DNA of 64,000 nucleotides from the NCBI RefSeq assembly GCF_900113445.1, contig NZ_FOPJ01000003.1, forward strand, positions 62,001-126,000. The letters run 5' to 3'. Numbering within the stretch: position 1 is the first letter of the stretch; each line of letters opens with the position of its first letter. The DNA comes from Corynebacterium spheniscorum. Its GTDB lineage: Bacteria; Actinomycetota; Actinomycetes; Mycobacteriales; Mycobacteriaceae. The notes beneath the pieces were generated by a model. It did no database searches and was not told the DNA's origin. It worked only from the letters and a program-made list of their open reading frames with translations. Below, one piece after another: positions 17,523-27,629 of the stretch. The translations under genes were made by a program, and so were the position numbers.

Positions 17523-19280
17523 CTACCCCAGCAACTCGCTGATCTTCTCAATCGCCTGATCCGCGGGAATCTCCAAGGTCTCCCCACCGCGAACCCGCAC
17601 TTCCAGCAGCCCCTCCTTGAAGGAGCGGCCCAGCACCACAATCAGCGGCATGCCCAGTAGTTCCGCATCCTTGAATTTCACGCCGGGACTCACCTTCGGC
17701 CGATCATCCAAAATAACTTCCACGCCCTTGTCATCCAGGTCCGCGGCAAGCTTCTCCGCGGCTGCGCGGGCAGCTTCGTCTTTATTGGCAATCACCATGT
17801 GCACCTGGAAGGGTGCGACCTCCAGCGGCCAGTTCAGGCCCTTGTCGTCATGGCGCTGCTCAGCTAGCACCGCCATCAGGCGGGACACGCCAATGCCATA
17901 AGACCCCATGGTGGGCACGCAGCGTTTGCCATTTTCATCCAGAATCTGAACATCAAAAGCTTCGGTGTACTTACGCCCCAGCTGGAAGATATGGCCAATC
18001 TCAATGCCGCGCTCCAGGGTCAAGGTGCCCATATTCTCCGGGGCCGGATCACCTTCGCGGATCTCCGCGGCCTCAATAAAACCATCCGGGGTAAATTCGC
18101 GGCCCACTACAGCATTCACCATGTGGTGATCAGCCTGATCCGCACCAATAATCCAGCGCGTGCCCTTCACCACCCGTGGATCAGCCAGGATGCGCACCTC
18201 ATTGTTTTGCAAGGCCACCGGGCCAACAAAGCCCTTCACCAAGAAGTCATGCTTTTCAAAGTCGGCGGCTTCAGCCATCTCCACGCTAGCGGGCTCTAAG
18301 GAGGCCTCCAGGCGCTTCATGTCCACTTCGCGATCACCCGGAATCAGCACACCCAAAAGCTCGGATTCCTCAGCACCCGGCGCGGTGGTCTTCACCACCA
18401 GGCACTTTAAGGTGTCGCAGAGTTCCACAGCAGTACCATCTTCGCGGCGTAGGTCCTCGCCCTTTGCCCATTCCAGGAGCGCTTCCATAGTGGCAGCACC
18501 AGGGGTTTCGCGTACTTCAGCAGCGGGTTGGCCTTCGATGGGTTGTTCCTCACCGCGTGGGGTGATCACAGCCTCCACGTTGGCGGCATAATCGCCTTCG
18601 GTGGCAGAAACGAAGGTGTCTTCGCCATTCGGGGAGATCGCCAGGAATTCTTCGGAAGCCGAACCACCCATAGCCCCAGAGGTGGCCTTACAGATGGCGT
18701 AATTCACGCCCAGGCGGTTGAAAATGTTTTGATAAGCCTGGCGGTGATCCGCATAGGCGCGGTCCAGCCCGGCATCATCCATGTCGAAGGAGTAGGAATC
18801 CTTCATCACGAATTCCCGGCCGCGCAGGATCCCGGCGCGAGGGCGTTCTTCATCGCGGTACTTAGTTTGGATTTGGTAGAGCAGTACCGGGAAGTCCTTA
18901 TAGGAGTTGTACATGTCCTTCACCGTGGCGGTGAAGAGCTCCTCGTGGGTGGGGCCCAGCAGGCAGTCATTGCCCTTGCGGTCCTTCAGGCGAAAGAGCG
19001 CGTCGCCGTATTCCTCCCAGCGCCCGGTGGTTTCATAGGGTTCGCGCGGCAGCAGCGCGGGAAAGCTGAGCTCTTGGGCGCCGATGGCTTCCATTTCCTC
19101 GCGCACCACGGTTTCGATCTTGCGCAGGGTGCGCAGGCCAAGCGGCAGCCAGGAGTAAATGCCGGGGGCTACGCGGCGGATATATCCGGCGCGCACCAGC
19201 AGGCGGTGGCTGGGTACTTCCGCGTCCGCGGGGTCTTCGCGCAGGGTGCGCAGGAATAGGGAGGACATGCGAGTGATCAT
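17523..19280 (-). CDS. proS: Prolyl-tRNA synthetase
   Basis: A 585-residue class II aminoacyl-tRNA synthetase that charges tRNA-Pro. Class II motif 1 lies in the N-terminal part ([20 protein letters not shown]), motif 2 around residue 140 ([21 protein letters not shown] shortened: RDEERPR...[12 protein letters not shown]), an inserted editing domain follows at about 225-395, and motif 3 is [13 protein letters not shown] near 455. The C-terminal anticodon-binding domain ends at ISELLG. This is the bacterial type with the INS editing domain. ATG at 19280 gives the usual N-terminus [15 protein letters not shown]. Confidence 0.97.
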   Translation of the reverse strand: MITRMSSLFLRTLREDPADAEVPSHRLLVRAGYIRRVAPGIYSWLPLGLRTLRKIETVVREEMEAIGAQELSFPALLPREPYETTGRWEEYGDALFRLKDRKGNDCLLGPTHEELFTATVKDMYNSYKDFPVLLYQIQTKYRDEERPRAGILRGREFVMKDSYSFDMDDAGLDRAYADHRQAYQNIFNRLGVNYAICKATSGAMGGSASEEFLAISPNGEDTFVSATEGDYAANVEAVITPRGEEQPIEGQPAAEVRETPGAATMEALLEWAKGEDLRREDGTAVELCDTLKCLVVKTTAPGAEESELLGVLIPGDREVDMKRLEASLEPASVEMAEAADFEKHDFLVKGFVGPVALQNNEVRILADPRVVKGTRWIIGADQADHHMVNAVVGREFTPDGFIEAAEIREGDPAPENMGTLTLERGIEIGHIFQLGRKYTEAFDVQILDENGKRCVPTMGSYGIGVSRLMAVLAEQRHDDKGLNWPLEVAPFQVHMVIANKDEAARAAAEKLAADLDDKGVEVILDDRPKVSPGVKFKDAELLGMPLIVVLGRSFKEGLLEVRVRGGETLEIPADQAIEKISELLG

Positions 19281-19397
19281 GTCTGTGAATTATGCCGTAG
19301 TGGGTCTAAGACAACCACCAACAGCCACCCATTTATGTTGTGGTGTCACTCTCCTACACGTCCTGCCCACAAGCAAAAGGCAACAAAAGGTACTGTC

Positions 19398-20165
19398 ATG
19401 GGCATGCTGATTGTTCTGCCGCCTTCGGAAACTAAAGCTAGTGGGGGTTCTTTCCCACCTCTGGATTTCGATTCCCTGCGTTTTCCGGAATTAACTGATA
19501 TTCGCCGCGATATCGCCGCTGATTTGCAAGCTTTAAGCGTGGATGAAACCTTAGCTGCGCTGGGTTTATCCGAGAAACTGCGCGATGAGGCGGCCGCTAA
19601 TCAACAGGTGCTCTCCTCTGCCACCATACCCGCGATCGAGCGCTACACCGGGGTGCTCTATGACGCCCTCCAGGCGGCCTCTTTAGATGATGCTGCCCGC
19701 ACCCGCTTGGCAGTGGGTTCCGCCTTCTTTGGGGTGGTTGGGGCCCAAGACCTCATCCCGCACTACCGGCTTTCTGGTGGTTCCAAGCTCCCACGCCGCA
19801 ATGGCAGCCCACACCGCAATGGCAGCCTACCGACCATGAAGGCTCGTTGGGGCAAACACCTCACCCAAGCTTTAGAGCAGGTTGATCAGCTGGTAGTGGA
19901 TTTGCGCTCCGGGACCTACCAATCGCTAGGGCCCTTGAAAGATGCGGTGACGGTGCGGGTTGAGCATGTTCGCCCGGATGGTTCGCGCAAGGTCGTCAGC
20001 CACTTCAATAAGCACTACAAGGGGTTATTAGCCCGCGAATTGGCCTTGAGTTCTCAGGATGCGCACACTGCCGAGGAGGTTGCGCGCATCGCCGCTGAGG
20101 CGGGTTTGGAAGTTGAGGTGGGCACGGCCAAAAAGGAAACTCTCACGATGGTGGTGCGGGACTAA
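19398..20165 (+). CDS. yaaA: YaaA family peroxide stress protein
   Basis: A 255-residue member of the YaaA/DUF328 family. In Escherichia coli YaaA lowers free iron and protects DNA during hydrogen peroxide stress and has a DNA-binding helix-hairpin-helix-like fold. Seen: the N-terminal MLIVLPPSETK, FFGVVGAQDLIPHYRLSGGSKL in the middle and VSHFNKHYKG near residue 210. The start at 19398 follows AAAGG; 19404 is an alternative. The tandem NGSPHRNGSLPTMKARW stretch carries a small NGS-HRNGS duplication. It diverges from proS. Confidence 0.9.
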   Translation: MGMLIVLPPSETKASGGSFPPLDFDSLRFPELTDIRRDIAADLQALSVDETLAALGLSEKLRDEAAANQQVLSSATIPAIERYTGVLYDALQAASLDDAARTRLAVGSAFFGVVGAQDLIPHYRLSGGSKLPRRNGSPHRNGSLPTMKARWGKHLTQALEQVDQLVVDLRSGTYQSLGPLKDAVTVRVEHVRPDGSRKVVSHFNKHYKGLLARELALSSQDAHTAEEVARIAAEAGLEVEVGTAKKETLTMVVRD

Positions 20166-20292
20166 CCCCTCCCCAAAAGGGATATGAGAGTGCGCGGGAG
20201 AACCCACATTCTCCCCGCGCACCTCGGTATCTATTGTGAGCACACCAGATCCAAAAAATATGCATCCTTGGTTGTGTGATCTTCGACTTAGC

Positions 20293-20620
20293 TTAGGTAA
20301 GAGTTACTAAACACTGACTAGCTGGGGTTTTAAGTAGCTACCTTTTAGGCAACCACTATTGCCAGGGGGTCTATTCTTACCCCCTTGAAAGTAGTGTGGA
20401 GAATACTCCAGGCTCGCTTCGGTTAAGTTTTGGGGGCTTTCCCCGAGATCGTGGGGCTGGGGTTGTCTGTTGCGTCCGGGTCGGCTGAGCATCCGCTTAG
20501 CCAGAGCGATAGCGCGAGGATGGGAGTAGTGAACGTCATCAGGATGCGGTGAGTACGCATAGTGGGGTTAACACCTCACTCCATGTAGAGAAGGTTGTCC
20601 TAATTCGGGATTCAAACTAA
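20293..20620. other. Gene-free stretch before selO: hairpins, partial repeat element and weak DtxR-like site
   Basis: The 512 bases between yaaA and selO hold no convincing gene. Seen: a weak TTAGGTAAG...ACTAAA match to the DtxR consensus at 20293-20311; two tandem hairpins, GGCAA/TTGCC near 20354-20369 and GGGGGT/ACCCCC near 20374-20394; and, on the minus strand at about 20433-20475, the 3' half of the dispersed intergenic element (CCCCAGCCCC, GATCTCGGGGAAAGC). The 61-codon minus-strand frame here shows no family features. Confidence 0.35.
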
Positions 20621-20677
20621 TTGAAACTTGCTCGGTGGGTCAACCACCCGCCCCCGTACATAACTAGCCTGAAGAGC

Positions 20678-22006
20678 ATGCCGCCTGATACATCCCCAGT
20701 TTTTAGCCATAACTTCGCCACCGAATTCCCCGAGCTTTCTATCCCCTACTCCCCTGACTCCGGCCCCAACCCTGAGCTGGTGCTTTTTAATGAAGAACTC
20801 GGCAAAGAACTAGGGATCCCAGCAGATCTCGATGTGCTGTTGGGGCAAAGAGCAGATATCAAAGAACATGCCGTGGCCCAGGGGTATGCCGGGCACCAAT
20901 TCGGGCAATTTGTTCCCCGCCTAGGTGATGGCCGCGCAGTTTTATTGGGTGAAGTTGCAGGCAAAGATATTCATCTCAAAGGTTCCGGTCCCACGCCTTT
21001 TGCCCGCGGTGGTGATGGCCGGGCCACTTTGCCCAGCATGCTGCGCGAGTACCTGATTGCCGAAGCACTCCACACCTTGGGCATCCCCACTACCCGAGCC
21101 TTGGCGGTGATTAAGACTGGCAAGACAGTTCTTCGCCAACAGTCCGAAGAAGGCGCGATTTTGGTGCGGGTTGCAGCCTCGCACCTGCGGGTGGGAAGTT
21201 TCCAATATGCGCGCCTGCATGGGCTGGAATTAACTAAGCAGCTTGCGGATTTCGGGATGCGCCGCCATGACCCGGATTGCTCGGATTACGCGCAGTGGTT
21301 GAGCCGAATTATGAAACGCCAAGCCGCTACTGTGGCCACGTGGATGCGGGTGGGTTTTGTTCATGGGGTGATGAACACCGATAACACAACTATTTCTGGC
21401 GAAAGCATTGATTTTGGGCCTTGTGCTTTTACTGCCACCTACGATCCGAAGGCGGTTTTTAGCTCCATTGATCACCACGGCCGCTATGCCTTTGGCCAAC
21501 AACCTCATATTCTGGCCTGGAATTTAGCGCGCCTAGCAGAAACCCTGCTGCCGCTCTTTGATCCCGATGAGGATAAGGCACTAGGTATCGCTCAGGAGTT
21601 AATGGCGCACTATCCACAGATCTGGCGGGACGCCTGGTTAGAAAGCATGAAGGCCCCCTTGGGGCTATCGCGTTACCCAACCGAAGAGGTAGAAGGCATC
21701 ATTGATGCTCACCATGAATTGCTGTTAGGCCAACCGATTATTAGCAGTGGGCGAAAACTAGCCGAAGGTGAAGGTTTAAGCCGGGAGTGGACTAAACTCT
21801 GGCAGGAATTAGATCCGGATATGGCGGAGGTCAAAAACAATAATCCTTCTGTGCTGCCGGCTAATCATGTGATTGACTCAGCTTTATCAGATGTTGGTGA
21901 GGCAAAGCGTTTACTTGGGGCCTTAAAGGATCCCTATTCCCCGCACCCCGAGATCTCGATGGAAGCCCCAAAGAATTTCCATTACGTCACTTATTGCGGA
22001 ACTTAG
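20678..22006 (+). CDS. selO: Protein adenylyltransferase SelO (YdiU/UPF0061 family)
   Basis: A 442-residue SelO pseudokinase that transfers AMP from an inverted ATP to Ser/Thr/Tyr of target proteins, linked to oxidative stress control. Seen: AGHQFGQFVPRLGDGRAVLL, KGSGPTPFARGGDGRATLPS (the Gly-rich nucleotide region) near 105-125, LRVGSFQ, and HGVMNTDN...IDFGP with the catalytic/metal residues near 232-248. It ends YVTYCGT, with a Cys three residues from the end where eukaryotic SelO has selenocysteine. The start at 20678 aligns the SPVFSHNFATEFPEL start with the family; a longer frame from 20621 is less likely. It converges with mqo. Confidence 0.93.
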   Translation: MPPDTSPVFSHNFATEFPELSIPYSPDSGPNPELVLFNEELGKELGIPADLDVLLGQRADIKEHAVAQGYAGHQFGQFVPRLGDGRAVLLGEVAGKDIHLKGSGPTPFARGGDGRATLPSMLREYLIAEALHTLGIPTTRALAVIKTGKTVLRQQSEEGAILVRVAASHLRVGSFQYARLHGLELTKQLADFGMRRHDPDCSDYAQWLSRIMKRQAATVATWMRVGFVHGVMNTDNTTISGESIDFGPCAFTATYDPKAVFSSIDHHGRYAFGQQPHILAWNLARLAETLLPLFDPDEDKALGIAQELMAHYPQIWRDAWLESMKAPLGLSRYPTEEVEGIIDAHHELLLGQPIISSGRKLAEGEGLSREWTKLWQELDPDMAEVKNNNPSVLPANHVIDSALSDVGEAKRLLGALKDPYSPHPEISMEAPKNFHYVTYCGT

Positions 22007-22017
22007 GAAACACAAAA

Positions 22018-22041
22018 GAGGCCCATGGTTTCATGAGCCTC
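22018..22041. terminator. Hairpin between convergent selO and mqo
   Basis: GAGGCCCATG at 22018-22027 pairs with CATGAGCCTC at 22032-22041 with one mismatch and a GTTT loop. It can serve both genes, although the T-tracts are short. Confidence 0.55.
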
Positions 22042-22060
22042 CTGAATGTGGACTTAAAGC

Positions 22061-23560
22061 TTATTGATCAAGCTGCAAAGTCTTGGTGGAATACTCCCAC
22101 ATTTCATCGAAGAGCTTGGTGTCCTCCGAAAGCTTCTTGCCATAGGAGGGAACCATCTCGCGGATCTGGTCGCCCCAGGCGATCATGCGGTCACCGAAGC
22201 AACGCTCCAGCAGCTCCAGCATGGCAGCCGGCGCAATGGAGGCACCCGGGGAGGCACCGAGTAGACCAGCGATGGAGCCTTCCGCATTGTTGATCAAGGT
22301 GGTGCCGAATTCCAGGGAACCGAGCTTGGGCAGGCCCGCAGGCTTAATGACCTGCACGCGCTGACCAGCAGTAATCAGCTCCCAATCCTCATCGCGGGCG
22401 GTAGGCATGTACTCGCGCAGAGCTTCCATGCGGGCCTTTTGGTCCTTGAGAACCTCGGTGATGAGGTATTTGGTCAGGGCCATTTCCTGCACACCGACAC
22501 CAGCCATGGAAGGCAGGTTAGCCGGGCGCAGGGACTTGAAGAGATCCAGGACAGTGCCCTTCTTCAAGAACTTCGGGGTCCAGCCGGCATAGGGGCCAAA
22601 GAGCAGGCCCTTTTCGCCATCAATGACGCGGGTATCCAGGTGCGGGACGGACATGGGCGGGGCACCAACAGAAGCCTTGCCATAAACCTTGGCGGCATGC
22701 TTTTCGATGAGCTCGGGGTTGGTGCAGCGCAGCCACTGGCCAGAAACCGGGAAGCCGCCGTAGCCGCGGATCTCGGGGATGCCGGCTTTTTGGAGCAGCG
22801 GCAAAGCCATGCCGCCGGCGCCGACGAAGACGAACTTCGCGCGCACAGTGGAGATATCGCCAGTGTGGACATTCTTTGCGGTGATCTTCCAAGCGGAACC
22901 ATCACGGGAAATGTCCTTGACCTCATGGCCATAACGGATCTCGGTGCCGCCCTTTTCGGCAGCGGCGAGGAATTGGCGGGTCTGGGCACCATAGTTAATG
23001 TCGGTGCCGGCGTCGGTCCAGGAGATCGCAACCTTCTCGGAGGCGTCACGGCCCTCGGCCATGAGCGGGAGCTTCTCGGCGAAGACCTCGCGGTCATCGC
23101 TGAACTGCATACTCGGGAAAAGCGGGTGTTCCTTTAGTGCCTCATAACGGCGCTTGAGGTAACCGACCTGATCGGCACCGCGGCCGAAGGAAACGTGCGG
23201 AACTGGGTTAATAAATTCCCGCGGGCTGGGCAGGATGCCATGTTCCACTTGGTGGGACCAGAACTGGCGAGAGACCTGGAACTTCTCGTTGATATTAACG
23301 GCCTTGGTGATGTCGACCTTGCCGTTTTTCTCCGGGGTATAGTTGAGCTCGCAGAGAGCGGAGTGGCCGGTACCGGCGTTATTCCAGGGGGAGGAGGACT
23401 CCAGAGCAGGGCCATCTAAACGCTCAAAAATGACCTGTGACCAGCCAGGTTCCAGCTGACGAAGCATGGCGCCGAGGGTGGCACTCATGATGCCCGCACC
23501 GACGAGGGCAACATCGACCTCGTCAGTAACCTTCGTGGGCGTGCTGTTGCTATCTGACAC
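22061..23560 (-). CDS. mqo: Malate:quinone oxidoreductase
   Basis: A 499-residue FAD-dependent peripheral membrane enzyme that oxidises malate to oxaloacetate and passes electrons to menaquinone; it is a principal TCA cycle step in corynebacteria. Seen: the N-terminal dinucleotide motif [38 protein letters not shown] and, near the C-terminus, [23 protein letters not shown] start with GAGGT upstream. The long leader on this strand contains a nested inverted repeat (23606-23685). It diverges from a hydrolase gene and converges with selO. Confidence 0.97.
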   Translation of the reverse strand: MSDSNSTPTKVTDEVDVALVGAGIMSATLGAMLRQLEPGWSQVIFERLDGPALESSSPWNNAGTGHSALCELNYTPEKNGKVDITKAVNINEKFQVSRQFWSHQVEHGILPSPREFINPVPHVSFGRGADQVGYLKRRYEALKEHPLFPSMQFSDDREVFAEKLPLMAEGRDASEKVAISWTDAGTDINYGAQTRQFLAAAEKGGTEIRYGHEVKDISRDGSAWKITAKNVHTGDISTVRAKFVFVGAGGMALPLLQKAGIPEIRGYGGFPVSGQWLRCTNPELIEKHAAKVYGKASVGAPPMSVPHLDTRVIDGEKGLLFGPYAGWTPKFLKKGTVLDLFKSLRPANLPSMAGVGVQEMALTKYLITEVLKDQKARMEALREYMPTARDEDWELITAGQRVQVIKPAGLPKLGSLEFGTTLINNAEGSIAGLLGASPGASIAPAAMLELLERCFGDRMIAWGDQIREMVPSYGKKLSEDTKLFDEMWEYSTKTLQLDQ

Positions 23561-23605
23561 TTTTGGCTACCTCGTTATATTCGGGTTAATAGGGGTGAGC
23601 TTTCT

Positions 23606-23685
23606 GGGTTCATGGTGTGGCGCGGCCGGACGGGCGTACAGCGTGTTGGAGCGTTGTACAACAAGGGTTGCGCCGCGCTGAACCC
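23606..23685 (-). promoter_or_regulatory. Nested inverted repeat in the mqo upstream region
   Basis: GGGTTCA at 23606-23612 pairs with TGAACCC at 23679-23685, GGCGCGGC (23619-23626) with GCCGCGC (23672-23678), and TGTTG with CAACA inside. All lie 50-130 bases before the mqo GTG. Part of the 375-base divergent region between mqo and the hydrolase gene, which otherwise shows only G/T-rich sequence and a CCCCCTAGCGGGGG hairpin near 23720. Role unknown. Confidence 0.4.
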
Positions 23686-23913
23686 ACATCGCGCGCATAT
23701 CCACCTTACGCCCTCTACCCCCTAGCGGGGGATAAAACAGGGTGTGGCAGGGGGTGAAGGTGGGTTGTGTGCGGTTATGGGGCTGGCTGGGTTGGTCTTG
23801 GTGTTGAGTTGGGTCTGAGGGCGAGTGGGGTCTTGGGGCGTTGGTGTTTGGTGGCGGGGTGTTGCTGTTGGGTTGGCGTTGCGTGCTGTGCGCCGTGTGA
23901 GCGTTGGTGGGCA

Positions 23914-23934
23914 CTCCCCCACTACAGTGGGGAG
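23914..23934 (+). promoter_or_regulatory. Hairpin containing the ribosome-binding site of the hydrolase gene
   Basis: CTCCCCCACT at 23914-23923 pairs with AGTGGGGAG at 23926-23934, one bulged C. The 3' arm contains GGGGAG, one base before the ATG at 23936, so the stem would cover the ribosome site. Structure is read directly; effect on translation is inferred. Confidence 0.45.
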
Positions 23935-23935
23935 C

Positions 23936-24967
23936 ATGACCCATGACGCAGCGCGGAAGCCAATTACCTGGCACCCGGATATGCTCGGCGAAGACTTTGA
24001 AAACATGACCCTGGAACTAGGACGCGACCCGGATGGGGAAGGGCAAATTGTGGCCACCCTGGTTCGCTATAAACCAGCTATCGAGAAGCCACGCGCCGTG
24101 CTTTATGTGCACGGTATGACTGATTATTTCTTTCAGGCGCATGTGGCGGAATACTTCGCGACGCGCGATATTGCGACTTATGCGGTGGATTTACGGAAAT
24201 GCGGGCGTTCGCACCGCGAAGGGCAGCGCTGGCATTACAGCCCCGATTTCCGTCAATACTTTAAGGAACTCACCACCGCCCTGAGCATCGTCGGTGAGAT
24301 GTATGGCGATGTCACGGTTTTGGCGCATTCCACCGGTGGGCTTATTGCGCCGGTGTGGGTTTCACATTTGCAGGAAACCGGCGCGCCAGAGGCCGCTCTT
24401 ATTAAACGAGTTGTTCTCAATAGCCCCTGGTTGGACATGATGTATCCGAAGGTGCTGCTGAATACTTTGGGCCCGGTGGCCAAGCTTTTAGCTAAGCGCC
24501 GGCCACTGATGCCCGCCCCGGGTGGGAACCTGGGAGTGTACGGGCAGGCCTTGCACCGGGAGTGCAATGGTGAGTGGGACTTTGACCTTACAATGAAGCC
24601 CATCCAGGGCCACGAGAAGTATTTCGGGTGGCTAGGGGCGGTGCTGGAATTCCAGGATTTGGTGGGCGCCGGGAAGGTTAATTGCCGGGTGCCAGTATTA
24701 ACTATGTGTTCTTCGCAGTCGCTGTTATATCGCCGGCGCTATACCCCGGCTGTGAAGGAAGCGGACACCGTATTAGATGTTCGTCAGATCCGCGAGCGCC
24801 AGGGGCTGCTTAGCGATCACACTGAATTACAGGTGATTGAGAAGGGCTGCCATGATCTCTTCCTCTCCCCTCGCCCGGTGCGGGATGAGGCGATGAAGGT
24901 GGCCGCGGATTGGATTTTAAATACCCCCGGTGGGGTTCCTGAGCGAAGCGCGGCCGCTGAGGAATAA
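23936..24967 (+). CDS. Alpha/beta hydrolase (monoglyceride lipase-like)
   Basis: About 343 residues with an alpha/beta hydrolase core. Seen: VLYVHGMTDYFFQ (oxyanion-region HG) near 51, LAHSTGGL with the nucleophile Ser near 125-132, and a C-terminal HDLFLSPRPV with the likely catalytic His. The lid-type insertion between is rich in basic residues. The substrate is unknown; lysophospholipase or monoacylglycerol lipase relatives are the closest in feel. The start at ATG 23936 (MTHDAARKPITWHPDMLG) fits a conserved actinobacterial N-terminus; the frame extends upstream as G/T-rich non-coding-looking sequence. It precedes mtr in the same direction, as in mycobacteria. Confidence 0.85.
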   Translation: MTHDAARKPITWHPDMLGEDFENMTLELGRDPDGEGQIVATLVRYKPAIEKPRAVLYVHGMTDYFFQAHVAEYFATRDIATYAVDLRKCGRSHREGQRWHYSPDFRQYFKELTTALSIVGEMYGDVTVLAHSTGGLIAPVWVSHLQETGAPEAALIKRVVLNSPWLDMMYPKVLLNTLGPVAKLLAKRRPLMPAPGGNLGVYGQALHRECNGEWDFDLTMKPIQGHEKYFGWLGAVLEFQDLVGAGKVNCRVPVLTMCSSQSLLYRRRYTPAVKEADTVLDVRQIRERQGLLSDHTELQVIEKGCHDLFLSPRPVRDEAMKVAADWILNTPGGVPERSAAAEE

Positions 24968-25046
24968 ACCGCGTGGCAGTGACTTTGAATGATCTGAGTG
25001 TCTTTACCCCGTTTTTACATTTTCCACAGAAAGGTGCGAACTCCGA

Positions 25047-26480
25047 GTGAGCAACGACCTGCACACTAATCAGCCAGGCGATCAGGCAACCCAGATCAAG
25101 GTTGATCAGCACTATGACTTGATCATCATTGGTACCGGTTCCGGTAACTCCATTCCGGGACCAGAGTTTGATGATCAGTCCATCGCCATCGTGGAGAAAG
25201 GTGCTTTTGGTGGCACCTGCCTGAATGTGGGCTGTATTCCCACCAAAATGTATGTCTATGCCGCTGATGTGGCGCTAGAGGCCCAGGATTCTTCGCGGCT
25301 GAGCTTGGACACTTCTTATAAGGGGGTGGATTGGCAGGATCTACAAAAGCGGATCTTCGCCGATCGCGTGGATGCGATTGCCGAAGGCGGGGAGGCTTAT
25401 CGCCGCGGAGATGAAACCCCGAATATTGATGTTTATGACCAGGAAGCCCACTTTGTGGCTGAGCGGACCTTGAAGACTGGTCAAGGCGATGAGGAAAAGA
25501 TTATTTCCGGTGATCGCATTGTGATTGCTGCTGGGGCGCGCCCGAATATCCCAGAAGTAGTGGAAAACTCCGGAGTGCCTTATGAGACCAATGAGACGAT
25601 TATGCGCCTGCCGGAGCAGCCGGAATCTCTGATTGTGATGGGTGGTGGCTTTATTGCCATGGAGTTCGCCCACGTCTTCCAGGCTTTGGGTACCACAACG
25701 AGCATAATTAACCGCTCCCCGCGGGTGCTGCGCCACCTCGATGAGGATCTGGTGCAGCACTTCAATGAGGCCATCAAGCCGCGCTTTGATCTTCATTTGG
25801 GTCACACCGTCACCAAGGTGGAAGGCGATGAGCAGCAGGTCACGGTGACCTTGGATGACGGCTCCACCGTTAGTGCCCAGAAGCTACTGGTGGCTACTGG
25901 CCGAACCCCCAATGGGGATCGTTTGAACCTGGATGCTGCTGGCATTGAGATGGATGGCGATCGGATCAAGGTGGATTCCTATGGCCGCACTACCGCTGAA
26001 GGGGTGTGGGCTTTAGGTGATGTGAGCTCGCCTTATCAGCTCAAGCACGTGGCCAACGCGGAGATGCGGGCGGTGCGCCATAATCTTTTGCACCCCGAGG
26101 ATCTGAAGAAGATGCCGCATGATTACGTGCCTTCCGCGGTGTTCACGCATCCGCAGATTGCCACGGTGGGAATGACGGAGCAGGAAGCTAAGGATGCCGG
26201 CTATCCCATTAGCGTGAAGATCCAGAAGTACGGGGATGTGGCTTTTGGTTGGGCGATGGAAGATCGCACCGGCATTGTGAAGCTGATTGCTGATCGTAAG
26301 AGCGGCAAGCTTTTGGGCGCACACTTTATGGGCCCGCAGGCTAGCTCCTTGATTCAGCAGTTGATCACGGTGATGGCTTTCGGGTTGGATGTACGCGAGG
26401 TTGCTCGTGATCAGTATTGGATCCACCCCGCGCTCCCGGAGGTTACCGAGAACGCTTTGCTGGGGCTGGAGTTCGACTAA
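25047..26480 (+). CDS. mtr: Mycothione reductase
   Basis: A 477-residue FAD/NADPH pyridine nucleotide-disulfide oxidoreductase. Mycothione reductase returns oxidised mycothiol, the main low-molecular-weight thiol of actinobacteria, to its reduced form. Seen: YDLIIIGTGSGNSIPG at the FAD motif, redox pair CLNVGC followed by IPTKM near 61-66, the NADPH motif MGGGFIAMEF, ATGRTPN, and the C-terminal HPALPEVTENALL with the catalytic His-Glu. The GSGNSIPG variation of the usual GSGPGG loop and the GCIPTKM ending separate it from lipoamide dehydrogenase. GTG start with AAGGTG upstream. Confidence 0.93.
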   Translation: MSNDLHTNQPGDQATQIKVDQHYDLIIIGTGSGNSIPGPEFDDQSIAIVEKGAFGGTCLNVGCIPTKMYVYAADVALEAQDSSRLSLDTSYKGVDWQDLQKRIFADRVDAIAEGGEAYRRGDETPNIDVYDQEAHFVAERTLKTGQGDEEKIISGDRIVIAAGARPNIPEVVENSGVPYETNETIMRLPEQPESLIVMGGGFIAMEFAHVFQALGTTTSIINRSPRVLRHLDEDLVQHFNEAIKPRFDLHLGHTVTKVEGDEQQVTVTLDDGSTVSAQKLLVATGRTPNGDRLNLDAAGIEMDGDRIKVDSYGRTTAEGVWALGDVSSPYQLKHVANAEMRAVRHNLLHPEDLKKMPHDYVPSAVFTHPQIATVGMTEQEAKDAGYPISVKIQKYGDVAFGWAMEDRTGIVKLIADRKSGKLLGAHFMGPQASSLIQQLITVMAFGLDVREVARDQYWIHPALPEVTENALLGLEFD

Positions 26481-26495
26481 ATCTCATCCCAGCGC

Positions 26496-26528
26496 GGCCT
26501 AGCTAGATGTGCGTAGATCAGCTAGGCC
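26496..26528. terminator. Hairpin between convergent mtr and map
   Basis: GGCCTAGCT at 26496-26504 pairs perfectly with AGCTAGGCC at 26520-26528. No strong T-tract follows on the plus strand. It is followed at 26530-26610 by imperfect GAGC-CGCTGTCGC-type repeats with no other recognisable content. Confidence 0.5.
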
Positions 26529-26611
26529 CGAGGCCGCGAGGATACCTCCGCGGGCATATCCCCTCCGGAGCTGTCGCCTGCGGAGCCGCTGTCGCTTGCG
26601 AGGCCGCTTGT

Positions 26612-27514
26612 TTAGCCGTGGAGTTCTTCCATGAGGTCCTCATCCGGAAGGGTGAGGACCTCATTTCCATCTTCGGTGATTACCAGGGTGTGCTCGAATT
26701 GTGCGGAGAACTTGAAATCGTTGTTCTGCACGGTCCAACCGTTCTTCCAAATGGTGTAGGGCAGCTCACCGAGGTTAATCATCGGCTCGATGGTTAACGT
26801 CATGCCCGGCTCCAGGACATCGGTGTAGGCGGTGGAGTCATAGTGCAGCACTACCAGGCCGTTGTGAAAGGTGGGGCCCACACCGTGGCCGGTAAAGTCG
26901 CGGACCACGTTATAACCAAAGCGCTTGGCATAGGATTCGATAACCCGCCCAATCACATTGATCTGGCGACCTGGCTTTGCCACGCGAATACCGCGCATCA
27001 TCGCTTCTTTGGTGCGCTCAACCAGGAGGCGGTGTTCTTCGGACACGTCGCCAGCTAAGAAAGTGGCGTTCGTATCGCCATGAACCCCGTTCTTGTAAGC
27101 GGTGACATCGATATTAACGATGTCGCCGTCTTCAATGATGGTGCTATCGGGGATACCGTGGCACACGATTTCATTGAGCGAAACGCAGCAGGACTTCGGG
27201 AAGTTCAGGTACCCCAGCGTCGAAGGGTATGCACCATGGTCACACATGTATTCGTGGGCCAGGCGGTCTAATTCATCGGTGCTGACACCGGGGGCTACAG
27301 CCGCGCCAGCAACCTGCAGGGCATTAGCGGCAATGCGGGAGGCTTCGCGCATGGCCTCAATGGTTTCAGGGGTTTGGATAAACGGCTCCCCGATATTTTC
27401 TTGCACGCTGTCCTTCCAGGCGTACTCCGGGCGCTCGATGTGCTTAGGCACAGTGCGAATCGGAGTGGGTTTGGCAGGACGTAGGGGTGCACGAGACATA
27501 GACATGGGGGCCAT
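26612..27514 (-). CDS. map: Methionine aminopeptidase type I with N-terminal extension
   Basis: A 300-residue Map that removes the initiator methionine. The C-terminal 250 residues are the pita-bread fold with CHGIPD, the metal ligands D in [21 protein letters not shown] in [13 protein letters not shown] and the two Glu in IEPMINLG and FEHTLVI. Residues 1-40 form a Pro-rich extension ([20 protein letters not shown]) like that of mycobacterial MapB (type Ic), thought to contact the ribosome. GAAGGA lies six bases before the ATG at 27514. Upstream on the same strand is the PBP gene. Confidence 0.95.
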   Translation of the reverse strand: MAPMSMSRAPLRPAKPTPIRTVPKHIERPEYAWKDSVQENIGEPFIQTPETIEAMREASRIAANALQVAGAAVAPGVSTDELDRLAHEYMCDHGAYPSTLGYLNFPKSCCVSLNEIVCHGIPDSTIIEDGDIVNIDVTAYKNGVHGDTNATFLAGDVSEEHRLLVERTKEAMMRGIRVAKPGRQINVIGRVIESYAKRFGYNVVRDFTGHGVGPTFHNGLVVLHYDSTAYTDVLEPGMTLTIEPMINLGELPYTIWKNGWTVQNNDFKFSAQFEHTLVITEDGNEVLTLPDEDLMEELHG

Positions 27515-27629
27515 GGTAGTCCTTCAAGTAACGAGGTGCGTTGACAGGTCTTAGTCGCGACGACAACGCTAGTATCCTTAAGCACCACCCGGAAAGATCT
27601 GGCGGCCAGGGTATGAGGCTACGGGGCAC

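Noticed and set aside
17425..17525. CACGC-rich low-complexity stretch after proS considered as a CRISPR-like array
   Set aside because: The repeats are short, irregular and lack spacers; simple GC-rich low-complexity sequence.
20307..20492. 61-codon minus-strand frame before selO
   Set aside because: No ribosome site, composition unlike neighbouring genes, overlaps hairpins; treated as non-coding.
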